Origin: Pseudomonas fluorescens
Lineage (GTDB): Bacteria > Pseudomonadota > Gammaproteobacteria > Pseudomonadales > Pseudomonadaceae
Reading direction: 5' to 3'
Length of the DNA stretch: 49,810 bases
Assembly (NCBI RefSeq): GCF_018614775.1
Contig: NZ_JAGGOF010000091.1
Span: 1 to 49,810, forward strand
Shown: piece by piece, positions 38,572 through 49,171 of the stretch
Numbering within the stretch: the stretch's first letter is position 1
How the letters are laid out: each line of letters starts with the position of its first letter
Notes under the pieces: model-generated
Databases searched by the model: none
What the model was told of the DNA's origin: nothing
The model's input: the letters and a program-made list of their open reading frames with translations, nothing else
Program-made: the position numbers and the translations under genes

Positions 38572-38661
38572 TGTGGGAGCGAGCCTGCTCGCGATAGCGG
38601 CGCATCAGTCAACATTTCCGTTGGTTGAACCACCGCTATCGCGAGCAGGCTCGCTCCCACA
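38572..38661. repeat. REP pair forming a perfect 29-bp inverted repeat
   Basis: The unit at 38572-38600 (starting TGTGGGAGCGAGCCTGCTCG and ending GATAGCGG) is repeated in perfect inverted order at 38633-38661, with a 32-base loop. Each arm also has its own GCGAGCAGGCTCGC palindrome. This is a typical fluorescent-pseudomonad BIME. It fills the gap between convergent smpB and lldR and probably acts as a bidirectional terminator and 3'-end stabiliser. Confidence 0.9.
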
Positions 38662-38681
38662 GGTTTCGCGTAACCTGCCGG

Positions 38682-39449
38682 CTACATCCCCTTGCGCCGC
38701 TCCGCCCGCGCCACCCGCTGCACTTCCTGACGCACCTCTTCGAGCACCTCCTGCACATACAGGATATGCCGACTGGACACCTCCCGCGCCTGTTCGGCGT
38801 GCCCGTCCATGATCGCCTGGTACAACTCCCGATGCTGGCTGATCAGCATGTCGCGGGTTTCACTGCGCTGTTTGTACATGCCACCGATGTTGGTCACCAC
38901 GTTGCGTTTAAGCAGGTCGAACAGACCGCGAATGGTGTGCAGCAACACCGCGTTATGACTGGCCTCGGCGATCGCCAGATGGAAGCGCGCATCCGCCGCG
39001 CCCTCCTCCGCCCGACTCACCTCCTCATGGCGCGAATAACAATCCTGCAGTTCCTCGAAAGCCGCTGTCAGCCGCTCGCGATCCACATCGGTGGCTCGCT
39101 GCGCGGCGTAATAAGCACAGGAAGCTTCCAGTGTGTGGCGAAATTCCAACAGGTCCCGTTGCGCGTCGGGGTTGCTTTCCAGCAGTTGCAGCAAGGGATC
39201 ACTGAACGTCGAGCCCAGTGACTCCACGACATAGTTACCACCGCCCTGCCGGCTGACCAGCAACCCCTTGGCCGCCAGTTTCTGGATGGCCTCGCGCAAC
39301 GAAGGGCGTGACACACCGAACTGTTCGGCCAGGGTCCGCTCGGCCGGTAGCCGCTCGCCGGATTTCAACGTGCCTTCAAGGATCATTCCTTCAAGCCGCT
39401 CGACAATATCGTCAGACAAACGGCGCTGACGAATCTGATCAAACCCCAT
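38682..39449 (-). CDS. lldR: GntR/FadR-family lactate regulator LldR
   Basis: 255 residues from the ATG at 39449 (MGFDQIRQRRLSD) with GGAG nine bases upstream; a GTG five codons earlier is less likely. The N-terminal winged helix (about 10-75) has LPAERTLAEQFGVSRPSLREAIQKLAAKGLL. The C-terminal FCD ligand domain (about 95-230) carries the metal/ligand-site pattern ADARFHLAIAEASHN and HRELYQAI. LldR represses the lactate operon and is relieved by lactate, by family knowledge. It is divergent from lldP, with a matching palindromic operator between them. Confidence 0.93.
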   Translation of the reverse strand: MGFDQIRQRRLSDDIVERLEGMILEGTLKSGERLPAERTLAEQFGVSRPSLREAIQKLAAKGLLVSRQGGGNYVVESLGSTFSDPLLQLLESNPDAQRDLLEFRHTLEASCAYYAAQRATDVDRERLTAAFEELQDCYSRHEEVSRAEEGAADARFHLAIAEASHNAVLLHTIRGLFDLLKRNVVTNIGGMYKQRSETRDMLISQHRELYQAIMDGHAEQAREVSSRHILYVQEVLEEVRQEVQRVARAERRKGM

Positions 39450-39595
39450 AACTCGACTCTCCACGATCCCGACGGCTCGCCGGGCTCTCTATTCTGGCCC
39501 ATCCGGGCCTCGTCCACACCCACCAGAAGCCGTTTGCGCGACCAGAGCAGATGCGATCTGCACCGCTTATTCGACGAAAGTTTCCAAGCGACAAA

Positions 39596-39625
39596 TTGAC
39601 ACACGACAACCAAGGCTTTTACTCT
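39596..39625 (+). promoter_or_regulatory. Candidate promoter of the lld operon
   Basis: A perfect -35 TTGACA (39596-39601) is followed after 18 bases by TACTCT (39620-39625), a weak -10. The start near 39632 would place the LldR operator at about +11 to +27, where a bound repressor could block elongation or clearance. Confidence 0.5.
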
Positions 39626-39642
39626 AGCCAACAGCGATTGTA

Positions 39643-39659
39643 AATTGGTATTACCAATT
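39643..39659. promoter_or_regulatory. LldR operator palindrome
   Basis: AATTGGTATTACCAATT is a perfect 17-base palindrome around a central T. It fits the FadR-subfamily operator pattern TNGTNNNACNA and closely resembles known LldR/LctR sites (AATTGG...CCAATT). It lies between divergent lldR and lldP, so it could control both. Only one copy is seen. Confidence 0.88.
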
Positions 39660-39711
39660 ACCCAAATTCGCTGATCTGTGCCTGACCAACAACAATTAGG
39701 GGCCCACCCAT

Positions 39712-41406
39712 ATGCAAACCTGGCAACAGCTTTACAGCCCGCTCGGCAGCCTCGGCTTGTCCGCACTCGCGGCCGTCATTCCCATCGTATTTTTCTTCCT
39801 GGCCCTGGCGGTGTTTCGCCTGAAAGGCCATGTGGCCGGCAGCGTCACCCTGGCCCTGGCGATTGCCGTGGCGATCTTCGCGTTCAACATGCCGGCAGAC
39901 ATGGCGCTTGCCGCCGCCGGTTATGGTTTTGCCTATGGCCTGTGGCCGATTGCCTGGATCATCGTCGCCGCCGTGTTCCTCTACAAATTGACGGTCAAGA
40001 GCGGCCAGTTCGAGGTCATCCGCAGCTCAGTGCTGTCGATTACCGATGACCAACGCCTGCAGGTGCTGCTGATCGGCTTTTGCTTCGGCGCCTTCCTGGA
40101 AGGCGCCGCCGGCTTCGGTGCGCCGGTCGCGATCACCGCCGCGCTGCTCGTCGGCCTGGGCTTCAACCCGCTGTACGCCGCCGGCCTGTGCCTGATCGCC
40201 AACACCGCGCCAGTAGCGTTCGGCGCGCTGGGCATTCCGATTATCGTGGCTGGCCAGGTCACCGGGATCGACGCGTTCAAGATCGGCGCCATGACCGGTC
40301 GCCAGTTGCCCTTGCTGTCGCTGTTCGTGCCGTTCTGGCTGGTGTTCATGATGGACGGCCTGCGCGGCGTGCGGGAAACCTGGCCAGCCGCGCTGGTGGC
40401 GGGCCTGAGCTTTGCCGTCACCCAGTACTTCACCTCCAACTTCATCGGCCCGGAACTGCCGGACATCACCTCGGCCCTCGCCAGCCTGATTGCCCTGACG
40501 CTGTTCCTGAAAGTCTGGCAGCCCAAGCGCACCGCGGGGGCTCAGATTGCCGGTGCCACGTCCAGCGCAACGGTCACCGCCAGCGTCGGCGGTTTCGGCC
40601 AACCTCGCAGCACTGTGGCTTCGCCCTACAGCCTGGGGGAAATCATCAAGGCCTGGTCGCCCTTCCTGATCCTGACCGTGCTGGTGACGATCTGGACCCT
40701 GAAACCGTTCAAGGCGATGTTCGCCGCTGGCGGTTCGATGTATGGCTGGGTGTTCAACTTCGCCATTCCCCATCTGGATCAGATGGTGATCAAAGTGGCG
40801 CCGATCGTGATCAATCCCACCGCCATTCCGGCCGTGTTCAAACTCGATCCGATTTCCGCCACCGGCACGGCGATTTTCTTCTCTGCGCTGATCTCGATGC
40901 TGGTGCTCAAGATCAACTTAAAAACTGGTCTTACCACTTTCAAAGAGACGCTTTTTGAGTTGCGCTGGCCGATCCTGTCCATCGGCATGGTCCTGGCGTT
41001 TGCTTTCGTCACCAACTAATCCGGCATGTCGTCGACCATGGCCCTGGTGTTGGCCGGCACGGGCGCGGCGTTTCCTTTTTTCTCGCCGTTCCTCGGTTGG
41101 CTGGGGGTGTTCCTGACCGGTTCCGATACGTCCTCCAATGCGCTGTTCAGCTCGCTGCAAGCCACTACCGCGCACCAGCTCGGCGTCAACGACACCTTGC
41201 TCGTCGCGGCGAACACCAGCGGCGGCGTGACCGGCAAGATGATCTCGCCGCAATCGATCGCCGTGGCCTGCGCAGCCACTGGCTTGGTCGGCAAGGAATC
41301 GGATCTGTTCCGTTTCACCCTGAAACACAGCCTATTCTTTGCAACGATCGTCGGCCTGATCACGTTGGCCCAGGCCTACTGGTTCACCGGCATGCTGGTG
41401 CACTGA
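39712..41406 (+). pseudogene. lldP: L-lactate permease LldP, interrupted by an in-frame TAA
   Basis: The frame from 39712 codes 435 residues of lactate permease, then meets TAA at 41017-41019. It continues without any shift from 41020 to the TGA at 41404-41406. The joined product would be 564 residues, the normal LldP length. The stop falls in FVTN(stop)SGM, where relatives such as E. coli LldP have N-Y-S-G; a single change of a TAC or TAT tyrosine codon to TAA explains it. The missing part includes FFSPFLGWLGVFLTGSDTSSNALF and ANTSGGVTGKMISPQSIAVA, which are well conserved, so the truncated form is unlikely to transport. Possibilities are a real nonsense mutation, a sequencing error, or (least likely) readthrough. 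Both parts look otherwise intact. Confidence 0.9.
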
Positions 41407-41433
41407 GTACGACAAGCCCCATGGAAAAAACCG

Positions 41434-41455
41434 ACGCCGGAACACGAACCGGCGT
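41434..41455 (+). terminator. Weak hairpin after lldP
   Basis: Arms ACGCCGG (41434-41440) and CCGGCGT (41449-41455) enclose an 8-base loop, with an A-rich run before and TTCGCTATT after. It is poor as a terminator and may only reduce readthrough from lldP into lldE. Confidence 0.4.
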
Positions 41456-41479
41456 TCGCTATTGATCACCGGGTCTGCA

Positions 41480-41517
41480 AGGCTGCTGAAAGATTTCCTC
41501 TCTATATTCAGCAGCCT
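41480..41517. repeat. 11-bp perfect inverted repeat upstream of lldE
   Basis: AGGCTGCTGAA (41480-41490) is repeated inverted at 41507-41517 (TTCAGCAGCCT), with a 16-base pyrimidine-rich loop. It ends 39 bases before the lldE ATG in the 150-bp lldP-lldE spacer. It could be an mRNA processing hairpin, a regulator site or an intergenic repeat. Confidence 0.6.
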
Positions 41518-41556
41518 CAGCGGACGGATAACCGGGACCACCCGGAGACACGCCTG

Positions 41557-42381
41557 ATGAGCGAGCTTTTTTACAACGCCGTGCCGAACGCGACGCGTGT
41601 CGCACCGCCATTGCCCGAACCTCGGCAGTACCTCAGCGTAAAACCGCAACGGGTCTACCTGTTTGGAACGTGCGTGGTGGACCTGTTCTATCCCGAAGCC
41701 GGGATGGATGCGATTCATCTGCTGGAACGCGAAGGGATCCGGGTGGAATACCCGCAAGGGCAGAGTTGCTGCGGGCAACCGGCCTACACCTCGGGGTACA
41801 CCGAGCAGGCGCGGACGGTGGCGCGGGCGCAGTTGGCCTTGTTTGCCGAAGACTGTCCGGTGGTCGTGCCCTCGGGTTCCTGCGCCGGCATGCTGCGCGA
41901 GCATTACGCCGACCTGTTCAAGGATGAGCCCGACACGCTCAGACAAGTCCAGGCCCTGGCCGCCCGGACCTACGAGCTGGCCGAGTTCCTGCTGTTCGTC
42001 TGCAAGGTGCAATTGAACGACGGCGGCGAGCCGGTGAAGGTCGCGCTGCATACGTCCTGCTCGGCACGGCGTGAAATGAACACCCACCTGCACGGTCGCG
42101 CGTTGTTGGCGCAGTTGGGCAATGTGGAGCGGGTTGAACACAGCCATGAAAGTGAATGCTGTGGGTTTGGTGGGACATTCAGCGTGCGCATGCCGGATAT
42201 TTCCGGCGCGATGGTGGCCGACAAGACCCGAGCGCTGAAGGAATCCGGCGCGCACAAGGTCATCAGTGCCGATTGCGGTTGCTTGATGAACATCAACGGC
42301 GCGCTGGAAAAGCAACAGGAGGCGTTACGCGGGCAACATCTGGCGAGCTTCCTCTGGCAGCGAACCGGAGGTGGGGCATGA
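41557..42381 (+). CDS. lldE: LldE / LutA-type iron-sulfur subunit of L-lactate oxidation
   Basis: 274 residues. LldE is one of three subunits (LldEFG = LutABC) of the non-flavin L-lactate dehydrogenase that passes electrons to the respiratory chain. Two cysteine-rich CCG domains are visible: QSCCGQPAYTSGY (about 70-82) and SECCGFGGTFSV (about 205-216), with further cysteines at GSCAGM, TSCSARR and DCGCLMN. The N-terminal 25 residues are an extra Pro-rich segment. Its stop overlaps the lldF start (ATGA, 42378-42381). Confidence 0.93.
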   Translation: MSELFYNAVPNATRVAPPLPEPRQYLSVKPQRVYLFGTCVVDLFYPEAGMDAIHLLEREGIRVEYPQGQSCCGQPAYTSGYTEQARTVARAQLALFAEDCPVVVPSGSCAGMLREHYADLFKDEPDTLRQVQALAARTYELAEFLLFVCKVQLNDGGEPVKVALHTSCSARREMNTHLHGRALLAQLGNVERVEHSHESECCGFGGTFSVRMPDISGAMVADKTRALKESGAHKVISADCGCLMNINGALEKQQEALRGQHLASFLWQRTGGGA

Positions 42382-43835
42382 GCACGCCGACGCTGATTCC
42401 GACCGTTGAGCTGCACGACGATTTTCGCGCCCGAGCCCACAAGGCTTTGGCCGACACGCAACTGCGAAACAACTTTCGCAGCGCGATGGATTCACTGATG
42501 ACCAAACGGGCAACGTCCTTCAGCGATGCCCATGAAAGAGAACACCTGCGAGCGCTGGGCAATGCTGTCCGCGCCCGTGCGTTATCGAAGTTGCCCGACC
42601 TGCTCGAGCAACTTGAAACCAACCTGACCCGCAACGGTGTGACTGTGCACTGGGCGGAAACGGTGGACGAAGCCAACGGCATCGTCCTCTCGATCATCCG
42701 CGCTCACGAGGCGCGGCAAGTGATCAAGGGCAAATCGATGGTCAGCGAAGAGATGGAAATGAACCATTTCCTCGAGGCTCGGGACATTGAATGTCTCGAA
42801 TCCGACATGGGGGAATACATCGTCCAGCTCGATCACGAGAAGCCTTCACACATCATTATGCCGGCGATCCACAAGAACGCCGGTCAGGTCGCGTCCTTGT
42901 TCCACGACAAACTCGGCGTGGAGTACACCAAGGACGTTGACCAACTCATTCAGATCGGTCGCAAGGTGTTGCGGCAGAAATTCTTCGAGGCCGACATCGG
43001 CGTGTCGGGCGTCAACTTCGCCGTCGCCGAAACCGGCACGCTGCTGCTGGTGGAAAACGAAGGGAACGGACGGATGTCCACCACCGTGCCCCCGGTGCAC
43101 ATCGCCGTGACCGGCATCGAAAAAGTCGTGGAGAACCTGCGCGACGTGGTGCCGCTGCTCTCGTTGCTGACCCGCTCCGCCCTCGGCCAGCCGATCACCA
43201 CTTACGTGAACATGATCTCCGGCCCGCGCAAGGCCGACGAACTGGACGGCCCCCAGGAAGTGCACCTGGTGCTGCTGGACAACGGTCGCAGCCAAGCATT
43301 TGCCGACAGCGAATTGCGCCAGACCCTGAACTGTATCCGTTGCGGCGCTTGTATGAATCATTGCCCGGTGTACACCCGAATCGGCGGTCACGCCTATGGG
43401 GAGGTTTACCCGGGGCCTATCGGAAAAATCATCACGCCGCACATGGTCGGCCTCGCCAAAGTGCCGGACCATCCCAGCGCTTCATCGTTGTGCGGCGCCT
43501 GCGGTGAAGTGTGCCCGGTGAAAATCCCGATCCCGGCCTTGCTGCGACGCCTGCGCGAAGAAAACGTCAAGGCACCGGACAGCCCTCACCCAGTGATGCG
43601 CGGCCAGGGCAGCAAATATTCGCCCAGGGAACGCTTCATCTGGAATGCCTGGGCCCGGCTCAACAGCTCACCGCGGCTCTATCGCCTGTTCGGCTTCATC
43701 GCCACGCGCCTGCGCGCCCTGACGCCCCGCAACCTCGGCCCGTGGACACAAAACCACAGTGCCCCAAAACCCGCCGCCCGCTCATTGCATGACCTGGCCC
43801 GCGAACACCTGAAAGTCAAGGGAGACCGCCGATGA
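42378..43835 (+). CDS. lldF: LldF / LutB-type ferredoxin-like L-lactate oxidation subunit
   Basis: 485 residues from the ATG at 42378, behind GGAGGTGGGG. A LUD domain (about 60-300; KGKSMVSEEMEMNHFLE, GVSGVNFAVAETGTLLLVENEGN) precedes two 4Fe-4S clusters: CIRCGACMNHCP starting at Cys319 and CGACGEVCP starting at Cys372. The C-terminal 90 residues match the DUF3390-type tail of LutB. It overlaps lldE upstream and lldG downstream by four bases each, so the three subunits are translationally coupled. Confidence 0.95.
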   Translation: MSTPTLIPTVELHDDFRARAHKALADTQLRNNFRSAMDSLMTKRATSFSDAHEREHLRALGNAVRARALSKLPDLLEQLETNLTRNGVTVHWAETVDEANGIVLSIIRAHEARQVIKGKSMVSEEMEMNHFLEARDIECLESDMGEYIVQLDHEKPSHIIMPAIHKNAGQVASLFHDKLGVEYTKDVDQLIQIGRKVLRQKFFEADIGVSGVNFAVAETGTLLLVENEGNGRMSTTVPPVHIAVTGIEKVVENLRDVVPLLSLLTRSALGQPITTYVNMISGPRKADELDGPQEVHLVLLDNGRSQAFADSELRQTLNCIRCGACMNHCPVYTRIGGHAYGEVYPGPIGKIITPHMVGLAKVPDHPSASSLCGACGEVCPVKIPIPALLRRLREENVKAPDSPHPVMRGQGSKYSPRERFIWNAWARLNSSPRLYRLFGFIATRLRALTPRNLGPWTQNHSAPKPAARSLHDLAREHLKVKGDRR

Positions 43836-44499
43836 GCGCCAAGGACAATATCCTCGCCAAGCTGCGCACAAGTCTGACCGGCACCACGCCCGTGGCCGAC
43901 AACTTCGATGTCGATCTGGTGACGCAAACCTACCGCTATTCGCCCAAGGAACGCATCCCGCAACTGCGCAAGTTGATGGAGGCGGTGCACACCGAAATCC
44001 ACCTGACCTCCGGTGAAGGCTGGCCGGCGCTGCTGGCGCAGTTGCTGCGCGACCGGCAGCTGCCGAGCCTGCTGATCGCCCCGACCACCCCTCACGGGAA
44101 AAAGATCACACAGTTCTGGGCGAACAATCCTGACCTGCCAACGCTCAAGGCCTACGACCGGCCGGTAGAGGAATGGAAAGCCGAATTGTTCAACGATACC
44201 CCCGCCAGCCTGACCGGAACCCTGGGTGCCATTGCTGCAACTGGCAGCCTGATCCTGTGGCCGACCCGGGAGGAACCGCGGCTGATGAGCCTGGTCCCGC
44301 CGGTGCACTTCGCCCTGCTCAAGGCCAGCGAGATCCGCGATAACTTCTATGAAGTGCAGCAAGAATTCGAATGGGCCCAAGGCATGCCCACCAACGCCCT
44401 GCTGGTGTCCGGCCCTTCGAAAACCGCGGACATCGAGCAAGTCCTGGCCTACGGCGCCCACGGTCCGAAGGACCTGGTGGTTTTGATTCAGGAGGACCA

Positions 44500-44503
<4 letters not shown>
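43832..44503 (+). CDS. lldG: LldG / LutC-type LUD-domain subunit of L-lactate oxidation
   Basis: 223 residues, a single LUD domain. The family C-terminal pattern is visible: GTLGAIAATGSLILW, LVPPVHFALLKASEI and ALLVSGPSKTADIEQVLAYGAHGPKDLVVLI. It lacks iron-sulfur cysteines, as expected for LutC. The start overlaps the lldF stop and its stop overlaps the dld start (ATGA at 44500-44503). Confidence 0.94.
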
Positions 44504-47367
<2,864 letters not shown>

Positions 47368-47462
47368 TCACTTGAATAGGCCTGGCTCCGCAAGGCCCTA
47401 CAACAACCCCTCGGCCTGACCATTACCGGCAGCCCCGAGACCCTACGTTCAAGGAGATACAC

Positions 47463-47762
47463 ATGAAGCACACTGCATTTGCTGGCTTGTTCATTTCCGC
47501 TGTGATGTTGGCCTCTCCGGTGTTCGCAACGAGTCAGGATAGTCAGGATGATCTCTGCCAGATCAACCTGGACAAGATCAGAAACGCCAATGTCAGCACC
47601 GAGCAGAAAAGCGAAAGCTTGCAGGCCGACATCGACGCTAAGGTAAGCCAAGCCAAGGGCGAGCAGGCGAAAGGCACCAAGGAAGGCACGCAAAAATGCA
47701 TTTCCCTGACGACCCAGGTCCTTCAGAAGCTGCAGAACAATGTCAAAGGCGACCCTCAGTAA
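47463..47762 (+). CDS. Small exported protein of unknown function
   Basis: 99 residues with a strong ribosome site (AAGGAG) ahead of the ATG. A clear signal peptide ends at SPVFA (cleavage after about residue 22), leaving a 77-residue periplasmic protein. It is hydrophilic, Lys/Gln/Ser-rich and probably helical (TEQKSESLQADIDAKVSQAKGEQAKG). It has exactly two cysteines (DLCQINLD and TQKCISL), which could form one disulfide between helices. I do not recognise the family. It lies between dld and ssrA on the same strand. Confidence 0.8.
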   Translation: MKHTAFAGLFISAVMLASPVFATSQDSQDDLCQINLDKIRNANVSTEQKSESLQADIDAKVSQAKGEQAKGTKEGTQKCISLTTQVLQKLQNNVKGDPQ

Positions 47763-47773
47763 GATCGCCCAGC

Positions 47774-47793
47774 GGCCAACCTTCGGGTTGGCC
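47774..47793 (+). terminator. UUCG-loop hairpin after the small exported gene
   Basis: GGCCAACC and GGTTGGCC enclose a TTCG tetraloop, a very stable hairpin 11 bases after the stop. No T run follows, so termination may be weak. It overlaps the candidate ssrA -35 region. Confidence 0.5.
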
Positions 47794-47816
47794 TGCGAGA
47801 TGAATTGACGTACACT
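47788..47816 (+). promoter_or_regulatory. Candidate ssrA promoter
   Basis: TTGGCC (47788-47793) and TACACT (47811-47816) are 17 bases apart. The start near 47823 would give a 5' extension of about 37 bases, removed by RNase P to make the mature tmRNA end at 47860. The alternative TTGACG at 47805-47810 has no matching -10. Confidence 0.5.
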
Positions 47817-47859
47817 GCGCATGCCTGCCACCCCAAATGATTCACGGAGTGACAGGCTC

Positions 47860-48256
47860 GGGGCCGTTTAGGATTCGACGCCGGTTGCGAAACTCTAGGT
47901 GCATGCCGAGTTGGTAACAGAACTCGTAAATCCACTGTTGCAACTTCTATAGTTGCCAATGACGAAACCTACGGCCAGGAATTCGCTATCGCTGCGTAAG
48001 CAGCCTTAGATCCTGAGCTTCTGGTACCTTCGGGTCCAGCAATCATGAGGGGATGTCCGTAAACCCAAAGTGATTGTCATATAGAACGGAATCGCCGTGC
48101 AGTACGTTGTGGACGAAGCGGCTAAAACTTACACAACTCGCCCAAAGCACCCTGCCCGTCGGGTCGCTGAGGGTTAACTTAATAGACACGGCTACGCATG
48201 TAGTACCGACAGCGGAGTACTGGCGGACGGGGGTTCAAATCCCCCCGGCTCCACCA
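47860..48256 (+). ncRNA. ssrA: Transfer-messenger RNA (tmRNA)
   Basis: 397 bases. The 5' end GGGGCCGTTTAGGATTCGAC pairs with the 3' end CGGCTCC before ACCA to form the tRNA-like acceptor stem, and the T-arm GGGGGTTCAAATCCCCC is intact. The tag reading frame resumes at GCC 47955 and ends at TAA 47997-47999. It encodes 14 residues, Ala-Asn-Asp-Glu-Thr-Tyr-Gly-Gln-Glu-Phe-Ala-Ile-Ala-Ala. The pseudoknot-rich segments follow. The Ile in place of the usual Leu near the C-terminus is unusual. SmpB is encoded 9.3 kb upstream. The 3' end is a common integration site for islands. Confidence 0.97.
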
Positions 48257-48278
48257 ATTCGTCTTCCCAGGAAGACCC

Positions 48279-48325
48279 AAAAAAAGCCGTAAAGCCTAGA
48301 GAAATCAAAGCTTTACGGCTTTTTT
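48279..48325 (+). terminator. ssrA terminator
   Basis: AAAAAGCCGTAAAGC (48281-48295) pairs perfectly with GCTTTACGGCTTTTT (48310-48324) around a 14-base loop, ending in a T run. The A run on the left makes it work on both strands. Confidence 0.9.
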
Positions 48326-48559
48326 ATTGCCTGCGTTTCCCCACCTAATCCAGGGCATCCCACGGTTGATGGGGGCATAAAACGCTCAGCAGCCCGTTCA
48401 GAGAGGATGTAATCCTGATGCCCTCGAAAGAAACCAAGTGCCGCAACGCCAAAAATCCAACACAAGCCATTGGCACTCTTTCTGCAGCATGACTCGCTTG
48501 ATGTCATCGCCCCGCAACACGGCTCATACGTATCTGTTCAGTTTCACTTGTGCGGTGCT
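48326..48559. other. Gene-poor stretch after ssrA
   Basis: About 230 bases with no credible gene. A 64-codon minus-strand frame (48313-48507) runs through the ssrA terminator and looks like chance or a decayed remnant. Base composition falls clearly below that of the lld operon. No integrase or second copy of the tmRNA 3' end is seen here. Confidence 0.4.
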
Positions 48560-49171
48560 CTAGAAATTGCTGTCCTCAACCACGCACTTTAGAGACGGAA
48601 ATCCGCTCAGCGAGAACATCCATGAAAGCGAATCGCCAAGTGCCCTCACTGCATTCTGCCCACCATCTGAATGTAACTCTGCCGTAATGGTCAGGTTGAC
48701 TGGCTTTTTCGGTAACTCACGACCAGGCCCAACAAGAGGCGCCATCGACACTAGGTATGCAGCTTTGGCTACCTCCTCCAAAAAAGAGTGGGCCAGTCCG
48801 ATGCCTCGGCTGCTATTGGCGAGATACACCGCATCTAGGGTGACAGTGAGATAGATTTCGTCAGAGAATTCCATGCCGGAAAAACTCAGCACGGCAACGC
48901 CGACCAACGAACCGTTGGTCCAGAGCTCATAGCAAGGACGACCGAGAAAATTCGAAGGCTGTAGCAGATCTCCTACTGGTCTTTTCCTGCGAAAAAGCCC
49001 TTTGATCTGCTGATCAGTGGCAAGGTGATAAGTGACCAGATAAAGCTGATCGCGCCCCGAATACAGAAAGTGCGTACTGGCCGCCAAGCTGTGAGGCTCA
49101 GACTCGGGGAAGACTAGATCACTGCCTTCATCTTCCAACTCTTCAGCTATGTCCTGAGAGTGAACGTCCAT
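48560..49171 (-). CDS. Unrecognised protein, possibly GNAT-like
   Basis: 203 residues with AAGGA six bases before the ATG. No signal peptide or membrane span. The first 30 residues are acidic. The centre has a strand-turn-strand pattern (CYELWTNGSLVGVAVLSFSG), then LDAVYLANSSRGIGLAHSFLEEVAKAA. The last segment resembles the acetyl-CoA loop and helix of GNAT acetyltransferases (RGxGL pattern), but the match is weak. Base composition is lower in GC than in the housekeeping genes, and it follows ssrA on the opposite strand, so it is probably cargo of an ssrA-inserted island. Function unknown. Confidence 0.7.
   Translation of the reverse strand: MDVHSQDIAEELEDEGSDLVFPESEPHSLAASTHFLYSGRDQLYLVTYHLATDQQIKGLFRRKRPVGDLLQPSNFLGRPCYELWTNGSLVGVAVLSFSGMEFSDEIYLTVTLDAVYLANSSRGIGLAHSFLEEVAKAAYLVSMAPLVGPGRELPKKPVNLTITAELHSDGGQNAVRALGDSLSWMFSLSGFPSLKCVVEDSNF

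Noticed and set aside
41017..41019. Programmed stop-codon readthrough or recoding in lldP
   Set aside because: The codon is TAA, the strongest stop, followed by T, with no recoding hairpin visible just after it. A plain nonsense change or sequencing error is simpler.
48313..48507. 64-codon minus-strand frame after ssrA
   Set aside because: It runs through the ssrA terminator, has no ribosome site and no family resemblance.
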